DNA of 64,000 nt, taken from positions 1 through 64,000 of the forward strand of contig NZ_JBMPIX010000001.1 in assembly GCF_049341065.1 (NCBI RefSeq), given 5' to 3'. The notes under the pieces were generated by a model that was not told the DNA's origin, made no database searches, and worked only from the letters and a program-made list of their open reading frames with translations. Below, in pieces: positions 8,016-17,373 of the stretch. Made by a program: the position numbers and the translations under genes. Each line of letters begins with the position of its first letter. Within the stretch, counting starts at the first letter, position 1. Source of the DNA: Pacificoceanicola sp049341065. Its GTDB lineage: Bacteria > Pseudomonadota > Alphaproteobacteria > Rhodobacterales > Rhodobacteraceae.

Positions 8016-8039
8016 ATGACCTGCTATTGAGGCAAGCTG

Positions 8040-8086
8040 AATAAGAAACGCCGCGCGTCCGGGCAGGAAACGCGGCGTTTCTTATT
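8040..8086. terminator. Bidirectional intrinsic terminator
   Basis: aataagaaacgccgcg (8040-8055) pairs perfectly with cgcggcgtttcttatt (8071-8086), with a 15-base loop and A/T tracts on both sides. It separates the convergent purA unit and the decayed minus-strand gene. Confidence 0.85.
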
Positions 8087-8098
8087 GTCACGTCGGCC

Positions 8099-9117
8099 CT
8101 ATTTGGAAGGGCAGGTATAGGGCTTGGTCTGGAAGGCGAAGGGCCACATGGAATCCAGCGAGACATAACCGTCCGCAAGAGCTGTCGAGAAGGCGTTGCA
8201 GTCCTGAGTCGTCGTGCCTGTGCCAATATAAAAAGGCGATAGCGAGCCGACCGGGACGGTCAAGGGAAAGAAATTCCCCGTCTACGAATTGATTGACGCC
8301 GTCGCATGGCAGGAGTGACAAGAGGTGCTGTCGGTTTTCCACTGGCTGGGATCGGTGGAATTGAGCGCTCAGGCGAAGGCCTCCATCATGGAATGGGCAA
8401 GGATCGCCGGGTGGGTGCCATCGCCTCCCAAGGTATACCCGATTTGCGTGCCATTGGGCGAGTAGGCCTTGTAGCCTAATCCATCAATACCGCCCTTGGT
8501 CAGGACTTTGGTGATTTCGGCCCCGTCCAATGGGGCGTTTCGGTCATGAAAGCTTTGCGGATGTGCTGCACGCCCGGATTGTTGGTGAACTCAAAGGTCG
8601 TCCAGAACCAACTTGGCTCATCGCTGTCAAACGGATCGCGTGGCAACGCGCGCATCTTGGCCCACCAGTATTGCACATCCTTGTCGTCATCATCGGTGAA
8701 TTTGAAAACCAGGGCGCCGTCCTTGATTTTCGTCGAGATTTGTCCTGCCAGAATATCGTTGCGGGTGACGAAATCCGGGTCGTCGCGCGGGGTATTCGTA
8801 TAGGCGAAGTCCGGTTTGTCGGTGAAGGTCTCGGGGTCGGTGGCCCAAGCCATCCAGATCGGCGCGGTGCCGCTGTCCTTGTCGGTGTGGATGTCGGCCC
8901 CCGCGATCTGCTGATCGACCCGGGCAAACCACATCCATGCAACCTGTTTACGCCCCTTGAGATCTTCGCCGAAGGCCATGTCGGCGTAGGTCTGGGCAAA
9001 GACGTCGTCGTCCATCTCAAGCCAGTTGTCATCAAGCGTTTGGGACAGCGCAGGAAGGCCGAAGAGAGCCAAAGCAAGAAGACCCACAGCCGTGGTTTTG
9101 AGGGCAAGCAACATCAC
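8099..9117 (-). pseudogene. Decayed secreted protein with a CxxCH haem motif
   Basis: An intact frame covers 8500-9117 (205 codons): signal peptide (MMLLALKTTAVGLLALALFG), then a Trp- and Asp-rich mature region. A one-base shift in a G run (8521-8524) restores a continuation (AEITKVLTKGGIDGLGYKAY) that is broken by TGA at 8369-8371 and TAG at 8282-8284 before the final stop at 8099-8101. Reading through, the lost C-terminal part contains CHSCH (8306-8320), a c-type haem site, and ends FQTKPYTCPSK. I infer an exported c-type haem or cytochrome-like protein of about 338 residues that is now inactive. Three lesions make a sequencing error unlikely. Confidence 0.75.
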
Positions 9118-9254
9118 AGAGATCTTTTGGTGGAGTGTCGCTTCTTGGGGGGAATCGAAAAAAACGACATCTTAACCGACAGTTGCGCGAGTGAGCACCC
9201 GTCAATGTTTTGCAAGGCTAGCCACCTCCTGTGGGCAGGCATCGGCCAAAAGAA

Positions 9255-9279
9255 AACGGCGCCCGGATGGGACGCCGTT
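9255..9279. terminator. Intrinsic terminator between convergent-facing units
   Basis: aacggcg..cgccgtt arms (9255-9261, 9273-9279) with an inner CCC/GGG pair; T-rich runs follow on both strands. It lies downstream of the large acidic protein gene on the minus strand. Confidence 0.7.
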
Positions 9280-9323
9280 GTCTGTTTTTCTGCCTTTTGT
9301 GGCCGCGATCGAAATCGCGGGTG

Positions 9324-11942
9324 TCAGCCTGCCGCGCGGTTCGGTTTGAAGCTGATCCGTTCGGAGGCTGTAAAGCGTCCGCCCGAGGTTTTTTCAATCT
9401 TGCCGTCCCGCAGGAGCTGGCCAAAGCTGCGAAGGCGGTCTTCACGGCTGGATTCACTGTCCTCGGCCTGACGTACAGTCGACATCAGCTGCGGGCGCGA
9501 GAACTGGTCGCGGCCCTCGACGAAGGACATATAGGCCGCAGCCGCTTCCAGCAGGTCCGACAGTTCCGACGCGCCGACATTTTCGGCATAGGCGGCAAAG
9601 TCGCCACCGCTGACCGGCGCTTCGGGAGTCGGGGTTGCGACCTGACGCGGGGTGGGCTCGGCGTCGCGTTCGCGGCTGATGCGGCGCGGGCGCACTGGAG
9701 CGGTCGGTTCGGCGGGCGCGGCGGCTTCATCCTCGACGCGCTGTTCGGCGACCAGTTTGAGAGGCGCCGGGCGCTGTGCCACGGGGGCGTCTGCCGGACG
9801 CTCGGTGCGGGCGCTGCCGGGTTGCGGACGGCGCGGACGCACGACTGCCGAGAGATCCTCGCGGTAGGTCTCCATCTCTTCTTCGACCTGAGCGGACTTC
9901 CGACCCAACAGCTTGTCAGCCTTGGTTGCAGCCACGGCCGCGCGCAGATGTGCAATGGCGCTGCGGCGGCGGTTGCCTTCCGGCTCTTCCAGCTCTTCGT
10001 TGGTCTGGTCGAGGATGCGCGAGGTGTCGTTGTCCTCGACCTTTTGCTCCGTCAGCATGGCGCGGGCGGGGCTGGACATCTTGACGGCCTTGCGGACGCC
10101 TTCAACTGCCGAGCGGATATTGTCCTCGGTTTCTTCGCTGATGGCGGCCTGTTCGGCGCGGGCGTCCAGTTCATCCAGATCGGGCGCGTCGCCCCAACCG
10201 CGGGGCTTGGCAACCGGGTTGTCAAGGCGCAGCGGCGCAGGGGCTTCGGCGGCGGCGGGTGTATCATCCCAATCGTCTTCATCGTCCCAATCGTCGTCGT
10301 CCCAAGCGCTTTCGACAGGCGCGGCGGGCTTGTTCGGGGCCAGACGCAGGGGGGCGGGTGCCGGGGCCTCGGCGGCTTCAGCCGCGTCTTCCTCGTCGTC
10401 CCAGTCCTGCTGAGCGGTTTTGGATTGGGCGTGGAGCGGGGCTGCCACGGGCGCGACTTCCTCCTCGTCGTCATCCCAAGCGATATCGTCGTCGTCGCCC
10501 CAGTCGTCATCGTCGAAGTCACCAGCCAGCTCGGCCTTGACGGCGGCGAGTTCGCGGGCGAGTTCGTCTTCTTCTTCGGAGCTCAGGGAGCTGGTTTCCG
10601 CGCCAGGAACGGCTGGGATGGCGGCAGCGACTTCGGGCTCGTCATCGATTTCCTCAAGCTGACCCGAGGCGACAACCTTGTCGAATTCGGCGCGCTTGAC
10701 CTTGACCACGCGGGCGCGCAGCGGTGCCGGACGGGTGGCGGGCGGGGGCGGCGGGGTCTGATCGACAACTTCGGGCGCCTCAATGGCGGCCTCGATATCG
10801 TCCTCATCTTCGTCGTCCCAATCCCAGTCGTCTGCTTCAGCGCTTTCCTCGGGCGGGCTGTCTTCGCCAGCATCGTCGTCCCATGCGGCAAAGGCGTTGT
10901 CGTCGCCGGCCTCATCCTCGGCGGTATCAATAAGCGCGGAGAGCGCGTCTTCTGCGTTGTCCGCGTCTTCGTCGTCGATACCGGCCATCAGACCTGCGAT
11001 CGTGTCGGACAGGTCTGCGGGGGCCTCGACCTCTTCGACATAGTCCAGATCGTCGTCTTCGGACTCGTCCGCCTGAAGGGTGCCAAGGATGGCATCAAGC
11101 GAGCTGTCGCTGTCTTCAAGCGTTTCGTCTTCGAGATAATCGTCGCCCTCGTCCTCGGCGCCTGGCGCTTCGGCCACGACGGCGCGGATGCGGTCCAGCT
11201 TTGCCGCGACCGAGGCCGGATCGGTGAGGCGCGGAGCAGGCGCGCTTATCACCGGTTCAACCGACTTTGCCGCCGTATCGGGCAGCAAGGCGTCCAGGCT
11301 GAAGTCAGACCCGGCCTCGGGGGCTGTTTCCTCGGTCAGGTTGGCGGCGCTGTCCGCAGCCATCCCGGCAAGGATCGACGAATCGAAGGACATGTCGGCA
11401 ACAGCATCGCTTTCCGGAGCATGCTCGGGTGCAGAGACCGTGGCAGCGGTCAAGGCAGGCTCGGAAGGGGTGTCGTCTGCATCCGGCAGGGACATTTTTG
11501 CGATGGCGTCGGCGGCGACGGCATCTGCCTCGGCTTGCGCCTGCGCTTCGGCCTCAGCGGCCTTGGCTTCGGCTTTGGCGGCTGCGGCCTCGATGGTGTC
11601 GTCATCGGGCAGGCTGGCAGCACGTGCCGGACCTGCGGACAAGGCGGCGGCCATGGCCCCCGAAGAAATCGCACCGGCGGCCAGCGCTGGTCGCAAAGTC
11701 AGTTTGCCATCGTGGCTTTCGGCCGCGATCTGCTGGCGCATCAATTCGCCTGCCAGTTCCGCGTCGAACTGCGGCGGCTCTGCGCCAAAGAATCGGTCTT
11801 CTCCAACAACGCCCCGAAAGAAATGGGTTGTTTCCTTGACGACGGCCAGTGGATCCTCGAACCCTTCTGCCGTACAGGAGAAGGTGCCGTAGGAGACCGT
11901 AAGAATCTTGCTCGAACTCACCATTGTGCTGCTCACTTTCAT
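9324..11942 (-). CDS. Large acidic Trp-Asp-repeat protein of Rhodobacteraceae, function unknown
   Basis: The 872-residue product has a conserved head (about 10-85: KILTVSYGTFSCTAEGFEDP and FFGAEPPQFDAEL), a long disordered Ala/Glu/Asp middle (110-640) and a conserved tail (780-868: AYAENVGASELSDLLEAAAA, RFTASERISFKP). The middle holds Trp in acidic runs at about 354, 373-376, 481-490, 514 and 547-558. Homologues are sometimes labelled chemotaxis protein CheA, but I see no histidine kinase or Hpt motif, so that label is not supported. ATG at 11942 or at 11924 (better spaced from GAAAGTGAG) may be the start. Confidence 0.8.
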   Translation of the reverse strand: MKVSSTMVSSSKILTVSYGTFSCTAEGFEDPLAVVKETTHFFRGVVGEDRFFGAEPPQFDAELAGELMRQQIAAESHDGKLTLRPALAAGAISSGAMAAALSAGPARAASLPDDDTIEAAAAKAEAKAAEAEAQAQAEADAVAADAIAKMSLPDADDTPSEPALTAATVSAPEHAPESDAVADMSFDSSILAGMAADSAANLTEETAPEAGSDFSLDALLPDTAAKSVEPVISAPAPRLTDPASVAAKLDRIRAVVAEAPGAEDEGDDYLEDETLEDSDSSLDAILGTLQADESEDDDLDYVEEVEAPADLSDTIAGLMAGIDDEDADNAEDALSALIDTAEDEAGDDNAFAAWDDDAGEDSPPEESAEADDWDWDDEDEDDIEAAIEAPEVVDQTPPPPPATRPAPLRARVVKVKRAEFDKVVASGQLEEIDDEPEVAAAIPAVPGAETSSLSSEEEDELARELAAVKAELAGDFDDDDWGDDDDIAWDDDEEEVAPVAAPLHAQSKTAQQDWDDEEDAAEAAEAPAPAPLRLAPNKPAAPVESAWDDDDWDDEDDWDDTPAAAEAPAPLRLDNPVAKPRGWGDAPDLDELDARAEQAAISEETEDNIRSAVEGVRKAVKMSSPARAMLTEQKVEDNDTSRILDQTNEELEEPEGNRRRSAIAHLRAAVAATKADKLLGRKSAQVEEEMETYREDLSAVVRPRRPQPGSARTERPADAPVAQRPAPLKLVAEQRVEDEAAAPAEPTAPVRPRRISRERDAEPTPRQVATPTPEAPVSGGDFAAYAENVGASELSDLLEAAAAYMSFVEGRDQFSRPQLMSTVRQAEDSESSREDRLRSFGQLLRDGKIEKTSGGRFTASERISFKPNRAAG

Positions 11943-12063
11943 TCGCTCTGCAACAGTGTGTTTACCACGCCGTACAAGACGAAAGCTGACCGATTCTGTG
12001 CCCTGCAGGGTATCATTTCATGACTTGATTGTGGTCAGTTTCCTAAATTGCCATTAATTCGCC

Positions 12064-12750
12064 ATGAAATCTAAAATTGTTCACGCCTTCGGGCCGGTTT
12101 TATTGGTTGGCGGCGGCGAATGCACGCATGACGTGTTGAAAGCCGCCGTTTCCAAGGCATCTGCGGTTGTGGCCGCTGACGGCGGGGCCGCGCCTTTGTT
12201 GGCGATTGGGGTGGTTCCCGAGGCGGTGATCGGCGACATGGATTCGCTCGATCCGGCTTTGCAAGCCAGCCTTCCACCAGGAGTTTTGCGCCGGATTGCG
12301 GAACAGGACAGTACCGATTTCGATAAATGTCTTCGCAATATCTCGGCGCCGCTGGTGCTGGCCTATGGGTTTCTGGGCGCGCGGGTCGATCACCAACTGG
12401 CTGCATTGACCGTGTTGTGCAACCGTGCGGACCGCCGTTGCGTTGTGGTGGGGACCGAGGATGTGATCGTGCTGGCGCCGCCCGAACTGACGCTTGATCT
12501 GCCCAAAGGCACCCGGTTTTCGCTTTATCCCATGGGCAAGGTTCAGGGCCGCTCGGAGGGGCTGCGCTGGCCGATCGACGGGCTGGTGATGTCGCCGGAC
12601 ACGCGTGTGGGAACTTCAAACGAAGTGGTCGGCCCGGTGCGCCTGTCAGTCGAGGCGCCGCGCATGTTGCTTATTCTGCCGGCGGCGTGCCTCGAGGCGT
12701 TGCTTGAGGGACTTGCCGCAGCGCCCGGTGGGTGGCCCGTTCGCGCATGA
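12064..12750 (+). CDS. Thiamin pyrophosphokinase
   Basis: This enzyme transfers pyrophosphate from ATP to thiamin to make the cofactor TPP. The 228-residue protein has the hallmark VAADGGAAPLL and VIGDMDSLDP motifs, the QDSTDFDKCL motif that binds nucleotide and metal, and the GARVDHQL motif, followed by a C-terminal beta-sandwich (KGTRFSLYPMG, GTSNEVVGPVRLSVE). Its last 80 bp overlap the 3' end of the convergent EamA gene. No TPP riboswitch was seen upstream. Confidence 0.92.
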   Translation: MKSKIVHAFGPVLLVGGGECTHDVLKAAVSKASAVVAADGGAAPLLAIGVVPEAVIGDMDSLDPALQASLPPGVLRRIAEQDSTDFDKCLRNISAPLVLAYGFLGARVDHQLAALTVLCNRADRRCVVVGTEDVIVLAPPELTLDLPKGTRFSLYPMGKVQGRSEGLRWPIDGLVMSPDTRVGTSNEVVGPVRLSVEAPRMLLILPAACLEALLEGLAAAPGGWPVRA

Positions 12751-13606
12751 CGACATACAGCCCGGAACCAATGGTGATGGCGATGCCAAGTGCGGCCAGC
12801 GGTCCGGGCAGATCGCTGAACAGCATCCAGCCGATCAGGGTGGCCATCGGAATTTCGAGATATTGCATCGGCGCAAGGGTCGAGGCGGGCGCATAGCGCA
12901 GCGACCATGTCATCAGAAGATGCGCAAAGGTGCCCGCAACCCCCATGGCGGCGATCAGCGCCGAGCCCTTCGTGCTGGGCGGGGTCCAGTCCAGCGCGCC
13001 GCTTGCCGGCGATAATGCCATCAGCGGGATCATGATCGCCAAAGCGATCAGCGCCGAGACCGCCTGCATCCCGATGGGGTCGGTTTCACCCGCGATGCGC
13101 CGGGTGACCAGCATAAAGGCGGCAAAGATAAAGGCCACGGCCACCGGCAGCAGCGCGGGCCAGCCGACATCGTCAAAGGCGGGCTGGATCACCAGCAAGG
13201 TGCCGGAAAACCCAACGGCGCAGGCCGCCAGACGACGCCAGCCCACCTCCTCGCCTAATATATAGTGGCCCATCAGAAGCAGGATGAAGGGCATGACGTA
13301 GGCAATTGCGATGGCATCGGCCAGCGGCAGGTACAGCAGCGAGGTAAAGACCGTCGCGATCCCGGCGATGTGCAGCAGTGTGCGCAGGGAAACCAGCGTG
13401 GCGATCCGGCGGGTCATGCGCATGGACCGCCGCGTGAACAGCGCAAAGGGCAGCAGTATCGCGGCCTGAAAGGCAAAGCGCAGGGTCACAAGCTGGCCAA
13501 CGCCCATCTCGGGCCCCAACAGCTTGGCCAAAGCGTCGGCAAAGGGTGCCAGCGCGCAAAAGCCCAACATCAGGGCAATACCAAAAAGCGGGCGGTCGGT
13601 GTTCAT
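12671..13606 (-). CDS. EamA/DMT-family transporter, copy 1
   Basis: The 311-residue inner-membrane protein has ten hydrophobic segments in two five-helix repeats, the drug/metabolite transporter pattern. Examples are LFGIALMLGFCALAPFADAL at the N-terminus and MLFSDLPGPLAALGIAITIG near the end. ATG at 13606 was chosen because the longer frame needs TTG. It lies directly downstream of a same-length paralogue, which suggests tandem duplication. Substrate unknown. Its 3' end runs 80 bp into the convergent thiamin pyrophosphokinase gene. Confidence 0.88.
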   Translation of the reverse strand: MNTDRPLFGIALMLGFCALAPFADALAKLLGPEMGVGQLVTLRFAFQAAILLPFALFTRRSMRMTRRIATLVSLRTLLHIAGIATVFTSLLYLPLADAIAIAYVMPFILLLMGHYILGEEVGWRRLAACAVGFSGTLLVIQPAFDDVGWPALLPVAVAFIFAAFMLVTRRIAGETDPIGMQAVSALIALAIMIPLMALSPASGALDWTPPSTKGSALIAAMGVAGTFAHLLMTWSLRYAPASTLAPMQYLEIPMATLIGWMLFSDLPGPLAALGIAITIGSGLYVVMRERATHRALRQVPQATPRGTPPAE

Positions 13607-13645
13607 GGTGCCAAGGGTAGGGGCGCAGTGCCGCGCCCGCAAGCG

Positions 13646-14569
13646 CTAGACCGGGGGCGTCGGCGCCGTGGCCTCGCGCTCGAGCCGGCGCTCGCGCTGG
13701 ATGATATAAAGGCCAGAGCCGACAATGATGGCAATCCCGATCCAGGTCAGTGGCGTCGGGAAGTCGGAAAAGGCGAAATAGCCGATCACCGTGGCTCCGA
13801 CGATTTCAAGGTATTGCAATGGCGCAATGATCCCGGCAGGGGCAAGGCGCAAGGCCTTGGTCAACATCAGGTGCGACAGGGTTGCGATCACGCCAAGGCC
13901 AAGCAGCGTCCAGACGGCTTTGCCCTGTGGCATGATCGGATCGAACAAAGCCGATCCACTGCCGTTCATCAACATCAGGGGCGGCAGGATCATCAGGCTG
14001 GCGGCCAGCGCGGTGTGGGCTTGCAGGACAATCGGGTTCACACGCTGGCTCATGCTGCGGGTGAGCAACATGTAAAGCGCGAACAAAAAGGCGGTGCCCA
14101 GCGGCAGGGCAGCAACCAGACCCAGATCGGAAAAGCTGGGACGGATCACCAGCAGTGCGCCGCCAAAACCCACAGCCGAGGCGGCAACCCGGCGCCAACC
14201 GATGGGTTCACCCAGAAAGACGGCGCCAAGAAGGGTCAGGATGAATGGCTCGACAAAGAAGATCGAGATAGCGTCGGCAATCGGCATGAAGCGCAGGGCG
14301 GTGAAAAAGCAGCCGGTCGCGGTCAGCAGCGCGGCGGCGCGGGCAAGGTGCAATCCGATATCCTGACGCGACACCGCGATGGACAGCCCTGCCAGCAGGG
14401 CCACGGGATAAAGCAACAGCACCTGAATCGAAAAGCGGGCGGCAAGAACCTGAGGGATCGGCACCTCGTGCGGGGTGGCCTTGGCCATTGCGTCCATCAT
14501 CGGGGCCAGAGTGCAGAAGGCCAGCATGAAAAGAATGCCAAGGGTGGTCTGGCCTTGAGGCTTGGTCAT
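13646..14569 (-). CDS. EamA/DMT-family transporter, copy 2
   Basis: About 307 residues with ten membrane segments; aligned motifs such as LGILFMLAFCTLAPMMDAMA, GWRRVAASAVGFGGALLVI and APLQYLEIVGATVIGYFAFS recur almost in place in the neighbouring copy. ATG at 14569 was preferred to a GTG four codons upstream. The two genes are 39 bp apart on the same strand and probably form one unit. Substrate cannot be told from sequence. Confidence 0.88.
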   Translation of the reverse strand: MTKPQGQTTLGILFMLAFCTLAPMMDAMAKATPHEVPIPQVLAARFSIQVLLLYPVALLAGLSIAVSRQDIGLHLARAAALLTATGCFFTALRFMPIADAISIFFVEPFILTLLGAVFLGEPIGWRRVAASAVGFGGALLVIRPSFSDLGLVAALPLGTAFLFALYMLLTRSMSQRVNPIVLQAHTALAASLMILPPLMLMNGSGSALFDPIMPQGKAVWTLLGLGVIATLSHLMLTKALRLAPAGIIAPLQYLEIVGATVIGYFAFSDFPTPLTWIGIAIIVGSGLYIIQRERRLEREATAPTPPV

Positions 14570-14705
14570 CTTGGGTCTCACAGCGCTGTGCGGGATCGAA
14601 TGCGCCGCCTATTGGCGCGTTGGCAAATGACTATGTGCAAAAAGAAGAAGGGGAAAGGCTTGTTCTTCGCGGGGTCATGAAAACCCTGGCGCACCGCGGC
14701 GCAGC

Positions 14706-15635
14706 TTAGGGCAGGATCGACAGCCAGACCCAGGCGGTGATCACCGAAAGGGCCGTAGCAAAAAGCACACCCGAGGCGGCGACGCGGCGCGCGCGGCCGT
14801 ACATATTGGCAAAAACGTAGGTGTTGATCCCCGGCGCCATGGCAGCCGTCAACACCGCCGAGCGGAAGGCTTGGGTGGACAGCCCGGTGATCGTGCCAAG
14901 CGTCCATGTGATCGTCGGGTGCAGGATCAGCGAGATCGCGCAGATATAGGCGATCACGCGGAAATCGCCCTGCGGTTTGTACCGGCACAGCACGCCGCCC
15001 ATCCCGAACAGCGCGGCGGGCAATGCAGCGCGGATCATCATATCCAGCGCATCGGTGACCGGCGCGGGGATGGCGACGTTCGTGATATTGGCGATCACGC
15101 CCAGACCGATGCCGATCACCAGCGCATTGCGGAACATGGCGCGCAGCACCTTTGCGGGCAACTCCCGGGCCGGTGCGCCCTTGGCGCGGGCGATCTCCAT
15201 AGCGGTGATGCCGATGCCGTAGCAAAAGGGTGAATGGATCGCGACGATGACATAGTTCGCTTCCAGCGCGCTTGTGCCATAGGCGCGTTCGGTCATGGCC
15301 AGACCGATCATCACCGAGTTTGCGAACAGGCAGCAAAAACCAATGGCCACCGCGTCTTCCCAATCGCGCCCAAAGAAATAGCGCGCGCCCAGCAGCCCGG
15401 CGGCAAAGCCCGTAACCGAGCCGGTATAGAACGAGACCAGCAGCCATGGGTTGAAGTCCGGGCCAAGCTCAAGCGTCCAGATGGCGCGGAACAGCAGGCA
15501 GGGGATGGCAAAGCTTTGGGTAAAGCTCATCAGCCCATCGACGCCAGCATCCGAGAACCAGCCACGCCAGACCGCGCCGTAGCCTGCGCCAATGACCAGA
15601 AAGACCGGGAGGATAACGTCGAGTAGCGCCTGCAT
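14706..15635 (-). CDS. AEC-family transporter (auxin efflux carrier type)
   Basis: The 309-residue membrane protein begins MQALLDVILPVFLVIGAGY, the standard AEC start, with FAIPCLLFRAIW, LFANSVMIGLAM and the late ILHPTITWTL and APGINTYVFANMYGRA regions. AEC proteins export small organic acids or related compounds; the substrate here is unknown. It is a single gene on the minus strand. Confidence 0.88.
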   Translation of the reverse strand: MQALLDVILPVFLVIGAGYGAVWRGWFSDAGVDGLMSFTQSFAIPCLLFRAIWTLELGPDFNPWLLVSFYTGSVTGFAAGLLGARYFFGRDWEDAVAIGFCCLFANSVMIGLAMTERAYGTSALEANYVIVAIHSPFCYGIGITAMEIARAKGAPARELPAKVLRAMFRNALVIGIGLGVIANITNVAIPAPVTDALDMMIRAALPAALFGMGGVLCRYKPQGDFRVIAYICAISLILHPTITWTLGTITGLSTQAFRSAVLTAAMAPGINTYVFANMYGRARRVAASGVLFATALSVITAWVWLSILP

Positions 15636-15685
15636 GTCAGCTCGCCTGAATCGTTAAGACGTGGTGCCGAACCGGGCGCGCCGGG

Positions 15686-16486
15686 TCAGATGTCATAGCG
15701 CAGAACCATGCCGTCATAGGCGGGGGTGACGTGATCGGGGGTTTCGGCCTCGACGGTATCGTAATCGAGATCGTTGTGCATGTTGGTCAGCACCGCGCGT
15801 TTTGGCCGGGCGCGTTCAATCCATTCAAGGGCAAGGTCCAGATGGGCGTGGGTCGGATGCGGTGCGCGGCGCAGCGCATCCAGGATCCAGCAATCGAGGT
15901 TGGACACCTGCTGCCAAGCGTCGTCGTTCATCTGCGCCACATCAGGCAGATAGGCCACGTTCTCGACGCGAAAGCCCAGGGCGTCGATGCTGCCGTGGTT
16001 GACCTTGAAGGGGCGCAGGGTGATCGGGCCGCCGGAGCCGTCGATTGTAAAGGGGCTATTGATGGTGTGCAGGTTCAGGATCGGCGGATAGGGCGACCCT
16101 TCGGGCTGAACGAAAGCATAGCCAAAGCGCGACAGCAGGTCGTTCTGGGTATCGCCATCGGCCCAGACGTTCAGCCGCGCCTTGTTGTTGAAAACCACTT
16201 GCCGCAGATCATCCAACCCATGCACATGGTCCGCATGGCTGTGAGTCCAGGCCACTGCGTCCAGCGTGCCAATGCCGGCGTCGATCAACTGGGCGCGCAT
16301 ATCGGGGCCGGTGTCGATCAGGACGCGGGTGGTGCCCTGCGCCTCGGCCCGTTCGATCAACAGCGCGCAGCGGCGGCGGTTGTTTCTGGGGTTGGTCGGA
16401 TCGCATTCACCCCAGTTGCCACCCAGTCGCGGCACCCCACCAGACGAGCCGCAGCCAAGAATGGTAAAGCGTAGCTCGGTGCTCAT
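15686..16486 (-). CDS. MBL-fold metallo-hydrolase, PhnP-like
   Basis: The 266-residue protein has the metallo-beta-lactamase fold with two-metal ligands HSHADHVHGLDD, LIDTGPDMR before it, and late HAHLDLALEW and MHNDLDYD motifs. This set matches the PhnP/RNase Z-like phosphodiesterase subgroup. Start ATG at 16486 overlaps the TatD stop by four bases (ATGA) and has GGAG upstream; a start four codons earlier is possible. It is co-transcribed with tatD, a pairing seen widely in alphaproteobacteria. Substrate unknown. Confidence 0.88.
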   Translation of the reverse strand: MSTELRFTILGCGSSGGVPRLGGNWGECDPTNPRNNRRRCALLIERAEAQGTTRVLIDTGPDMRAQLIDAGIGTLDAVAWTHSHADHVHGLDDLRQVVFNNKARLNVWADGDTQNDLLSRFGYAFVQPEGSPYPPILNLHTINSPFTIDGSGGPITLRPFKVNHGSIDALGFRVENVAYLPDVAQMNDDAWQQVSNLDCWILDALRRAPHPTHAHLDLALEWIERARPKRAVLTNMHNDLDYDTVEAETPDHVTPAYDGMVLRYDI

Positions 16487-17277
16487 GCTGGGCTCCATGC
16501 GGCGGCCTTGGCAAAAAGGCGGTCAAAATTGGCTTCAGTCGCCTTGGCGAAGTCATCGTAGCTCAGGCCAAAGGCCTCGGCGCCGACTTTGGCGGTATTG
16601 ACTACATAGGACGGCTCATTGCGCCTTCCACGGAAGGGCGGTGGCGCAAGGTAAGGGCTGTCGGTTTCCACCAGAATGCGGTCCAGCGGAGCTGCGGTGA
16701 AGATATCGCGCAACTCCTGGCTTTTGGGGAAGGCGGCGATGCCGGACATCGAAAGGTAAAAGCCAAGATCCAGTGCCGCGCGGCCCAGCTCGGCCGAGGA
16801 GGAAAAGCAGTGCATGACGCAGTTGTATTCGCGCGCCCTGAAGCCTTCGGTCAGGATGCGGGTCATGTCATCATCGGCGGCGCGGGCATGGATGATCAGC
16901 GGCAGGCCGGTTTCCTGCGCCGCCTCGATATGGATGCGCAGCGACGTCTTTTGCACCTCGGCGCTTTCGGCGGTGTAGTGGTAGTCCAGCCCGGTCTCGC
17001 CGATGCCGACGAACTTGGGGTGCTGCGCCAAGGCGACCAATTCCTCGACCGAGGTCAAGGGCTCTTCGGCGGCGCTCATCGGATGGGTGCCTGCGGCATA
17101 GAACACGGGGGCATTGGCCTCGGCGATGGCGCGGACCTGCGGTTCGTTGCGCAACCGGGTACAGATGGTGACCATCCGGTGCACCCCCGCATCCAGCGCG
17201 CGCTGGATGATCTGCGGGCGCTCCTCGTTGAAATCGGGAAAGTCGAGGTGGCAATGGCTGTCGGTGATCTGAGTCAT
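16483..17277 (-). CDS. tatD: TatD-family metal-dependent hydrolase (deoxyribonuclease)
   Basis: The 264-residue TIM-barrel hydrolase shows metal-binding DSHCHLD at residues 6-12, IGETGLDYH, PLIIHARAADDD and a late ETDSPYLAPPPFRG motif. Family members are metal-dependent DNases or related hydrolases involved in DNA repair or degradation. ATG at 17277 follows AAAGGACGCGAC, a strong ribosome binding site; the longer frame is unlikely. It is coupled to the MBL-fold gene downstream. Confidence 0.92.
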   Translation of the reverse strand: MTQITDSHCHLDFPDFNEERPQIIQRALDAGVHRMVTICTRLRNEPQVRAIAEANAPVFYAAGTHPMSAAEEPLTSVEELVALAQHPKFVGIGETGLDYHYTAESAEVQKTSLRIHIEAAQETGLPLIIHARAADDDMTRILTEGFRAREYNCVMHCFSSSAELGRAALDLGFYLSMSGIAAFPKSQELRDIFTAAPLDRILVETDSPYLAPPPFRGRRNEPSYVVNTAKVGAEAFGLSYDDFAKATEANFDRLFAKAAAWSPA

Positions 17278-17373
17278 GTCGCGTCCTTTGATACCAAGGG
17301 AGGTATCGGCGGGCGCGGGAAGGGTCAAGCCGGGGGCGGTGAAAGCCGGCACAGATCGCGCACCGCGCCAGTC

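Noticed and set aside
9324..11942. CheA histidine kinase
   Set aside because: No Hpt, H-box or ATPase motifs; only low-complexity acidic sequence and two uncharacterised end domains.
9231..12023. A 930-codon plus-strand ORF opposite the acidic protein
   Set aside because: Composition (Gly/Val/Phe runs) is what the reverse complement of an Asp/Glu/Ala-rich gene gives; the minus-strand protein has conserved ends.
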